This document shows positions 6,389 to 7,048 of a stretch of DNA of 7,048 bases, in pieces. The stretch lies in NCBI GenBank assembly GCA_030668025.1, contig DAOUUT010000197.1:1-7048 (forward strand), read 5' to 3'. How positions within the stretch are numbered: the stretch's first letter is position 1; every line of letters begins with the position of its first letter. Source of the DNA: Promethearchaeota archaeon (lineage in GTDB: Archaea; Asgardarchaeota; Lokiarchaeia; Sigynarchaeales; SOKP01). The notes beneath the pieces were generated by a model, which saw only the letters and a program-made list of their open reading frames with translations, had not been told where the DNA came from and searched no databases. The translations under genes were made by a program, and so were the position numbers.

Positions 6389-6411
6389 TAAAAAAATTTG
6401 TTCTTTTACGT

Positions 6412-6416
6412 GGAGG
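6412..6416 (+). promoter_or_regulatory. Strong Shine-Dalgarno sequence of the last gene
   Basis: GGAGG lies 7 nt before the ATG at 6424 and is the best ribosome-binding site in the window. It fixes the start of the truncated PAS-domain protein. Confidence 0.75.
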
Positions 6417-6423
6417 AATACAA

Positions 6424-7048
6424 ATGATTGCCGAGGATAGCAAGAGCAATAAAGATAAGACCCAATTTCAAATATTTATGGAAATTGTTAACGATTTAGT
6501 GATGATTATTGATCAAACAGAAGATTTCAGAATTGAACTAATTAACAATTGCCCGTTATTGGAAAAATTAGGGTACGCTGAAGATGATTTAGTTGGAAAT
6601 AAATTCCTAAAATTACTATTTTCGGAAAATATAAAAAAAACAGTAAGATTTTTAAAAAAGGGGATCGATACTTTTGGTAATTTTCAAGAAATAAAGCTAT
6701 TTTCAAATAAGAAGGAAATAATTTGGGCGGAAATAAAAGCAAGGAAATTTACAGATGACGATAAAAACGAGAAAATCTTAATTATTCTGAAAGATATTTC
6801 AAAACAAAAAAAAATTGAAGTAAATTTAAGAGAAACTGAAGATAGATTTAAAAAAATAACAGAAACTATCCCAGAAATACGCTTTTGGAAATTATTTAAT
6901 CCTAAAAAATATGAGGAAGCTTTGCAGAGCAGCTATGAAATGCTACAGATGGTAATAGAAAATATCCCACAATATATTATATGGAAGGATATTGATCTAA
7001 GTTATCTCGGATGTAACGATAATTACGCAAAATTAATTGAGATTGAAC
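6424..7048 (+). CDS. PAS-domain signalling protein, probably a sensor histidine kinase (3' end beyond window)
   Basis: An open frame of 208 codons runs from the ATG to the window edge without a stop. The start is fixed by GGAGG 7 nt upstream. Residues about 14-130 form a PAS domain: it opens with FMEIVNDLVMIID, has the core LLEKLGYAEDDLVGNKF, and closes with the typical ILKDISKQKK. A helical linker follows, containing the segment IPEIRFWKLFNPKKYEEAL (about 150-168). A second PAS domain then begins at about 173 with MLQMVIENIPQYIIWKDIDL and SYLGCNDNYAKL, and is cut by the window end. There is no signal peptide or membrane segment, so the visible part is cytoplasmic. PAS arrays like this usually precede HisKA and ATPase domains, but those lie outside the window, so 'kinase' is an inference. 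It is probably transcribed separately from the oxidoreductase. Confidence 0.85.
   Translation, partial: MIAEDSKSNKDKTQFQIFMEIVNDLVMIIDQTEDFRIELINNCPLLEKLGYAEDDLVGNKFLKLLFSENIKKTVRFLKKGIDTFGNFQEIKLFSNKKEIIWAEIKARKFTDDDKNEKILIILKDISKQKKIEVNLRETEDRFKKITETIPEIRFWKLFNPKKYEEALQSSYEMLQMVIENIPQYIIWKDIDLSYLGCNDNYAKLIEIE

Noticed and set aside
6542..6742. Minus-strand open frame of 66 codons
   Set aside because: It lies inside the PAS domain of the plus-strand gene, which has a strong ribosome-binding site and family motifs. The minus-strand translation looks like a low-complexity shadow.
1..7048. tRNA, rRNA, CRISPR array, insertion sequence or integration site
   Set aside because: No cloverleaf-like GC-rich segment, regularly spaced repeats, transposase motif or terminal inverted repeats were seen anywhere in the window.

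Overview
The window looks like chromosomal DNA of an Asgard archaeon, most likely from the Lokiarchaeia. This is inferred from several things together. The DNA is very AT-rich, with promoters that read as archaeal TATA boxes. There is a eukaryote-like small GTPase with Arf and Rag signatures. There is a response regulator whose output half looks like a longin-type domain. There is also a tungsten aldehyde:ferredoxin oxidoreductase and PAS-rich histidine kinases. No marker gene here fixes the species.

All six genes lie on the + strand. (1) 108-443: a small ArsR-type winged-helix repressor without metal-binding cysteines. (2) 471-1022: a stand-alone Arf/Rag-like GTPase, 27 nt downstream. (3) 1049-3268: a membrane histidine kinase with an N-terminal MASE3-type sensor and two PAS domains, 26 nt downstream, starting at TTG behind a good Shine-Dalgarno sequence. 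(4) 3333-4229: a response regulator (REC plus a longin-like domain, no DNA-binding domain), starting at TTG. (5) 4365-6227: an aldehyde:ferredoxin oxidoreductase with its own promoter region. (6) 6424 to the window end: the first 208 codons of a PAS-domain signalling protein, probably another histidine kinase. It sits behind a TATA box, a 22-bp near-perfect inverted repeat and a strong Shine-Dalgarno sequence.

Genes 1-3 are packed like one transcription unit. Gene 4 is the natural partner of the kinase, although a pyrimidine tract in the 64-nt gap may separate or attenuate its transcription. The most interesting reading is that genes 2-4 form one signalling module. In it a membrane two-component system (MASE3 kinase to REC) is joined to small-GTPase biology through the regulator's longin-like output domain, since longin and roadblock folds are typical partners or regulators of Arf, Rag and Rab GTPases. 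The GTPase resembles Rag/Gtr proteins but lacks their C-terminal roadblock domain, so the neighbouring longin-like domain could fill that role in trans. This is a hypothesis from domain content and gene order. The oxidoreductase next door may be a metabolic neighbour or an output of the redox or metabolite signal, and nothing in the sequence proves either.
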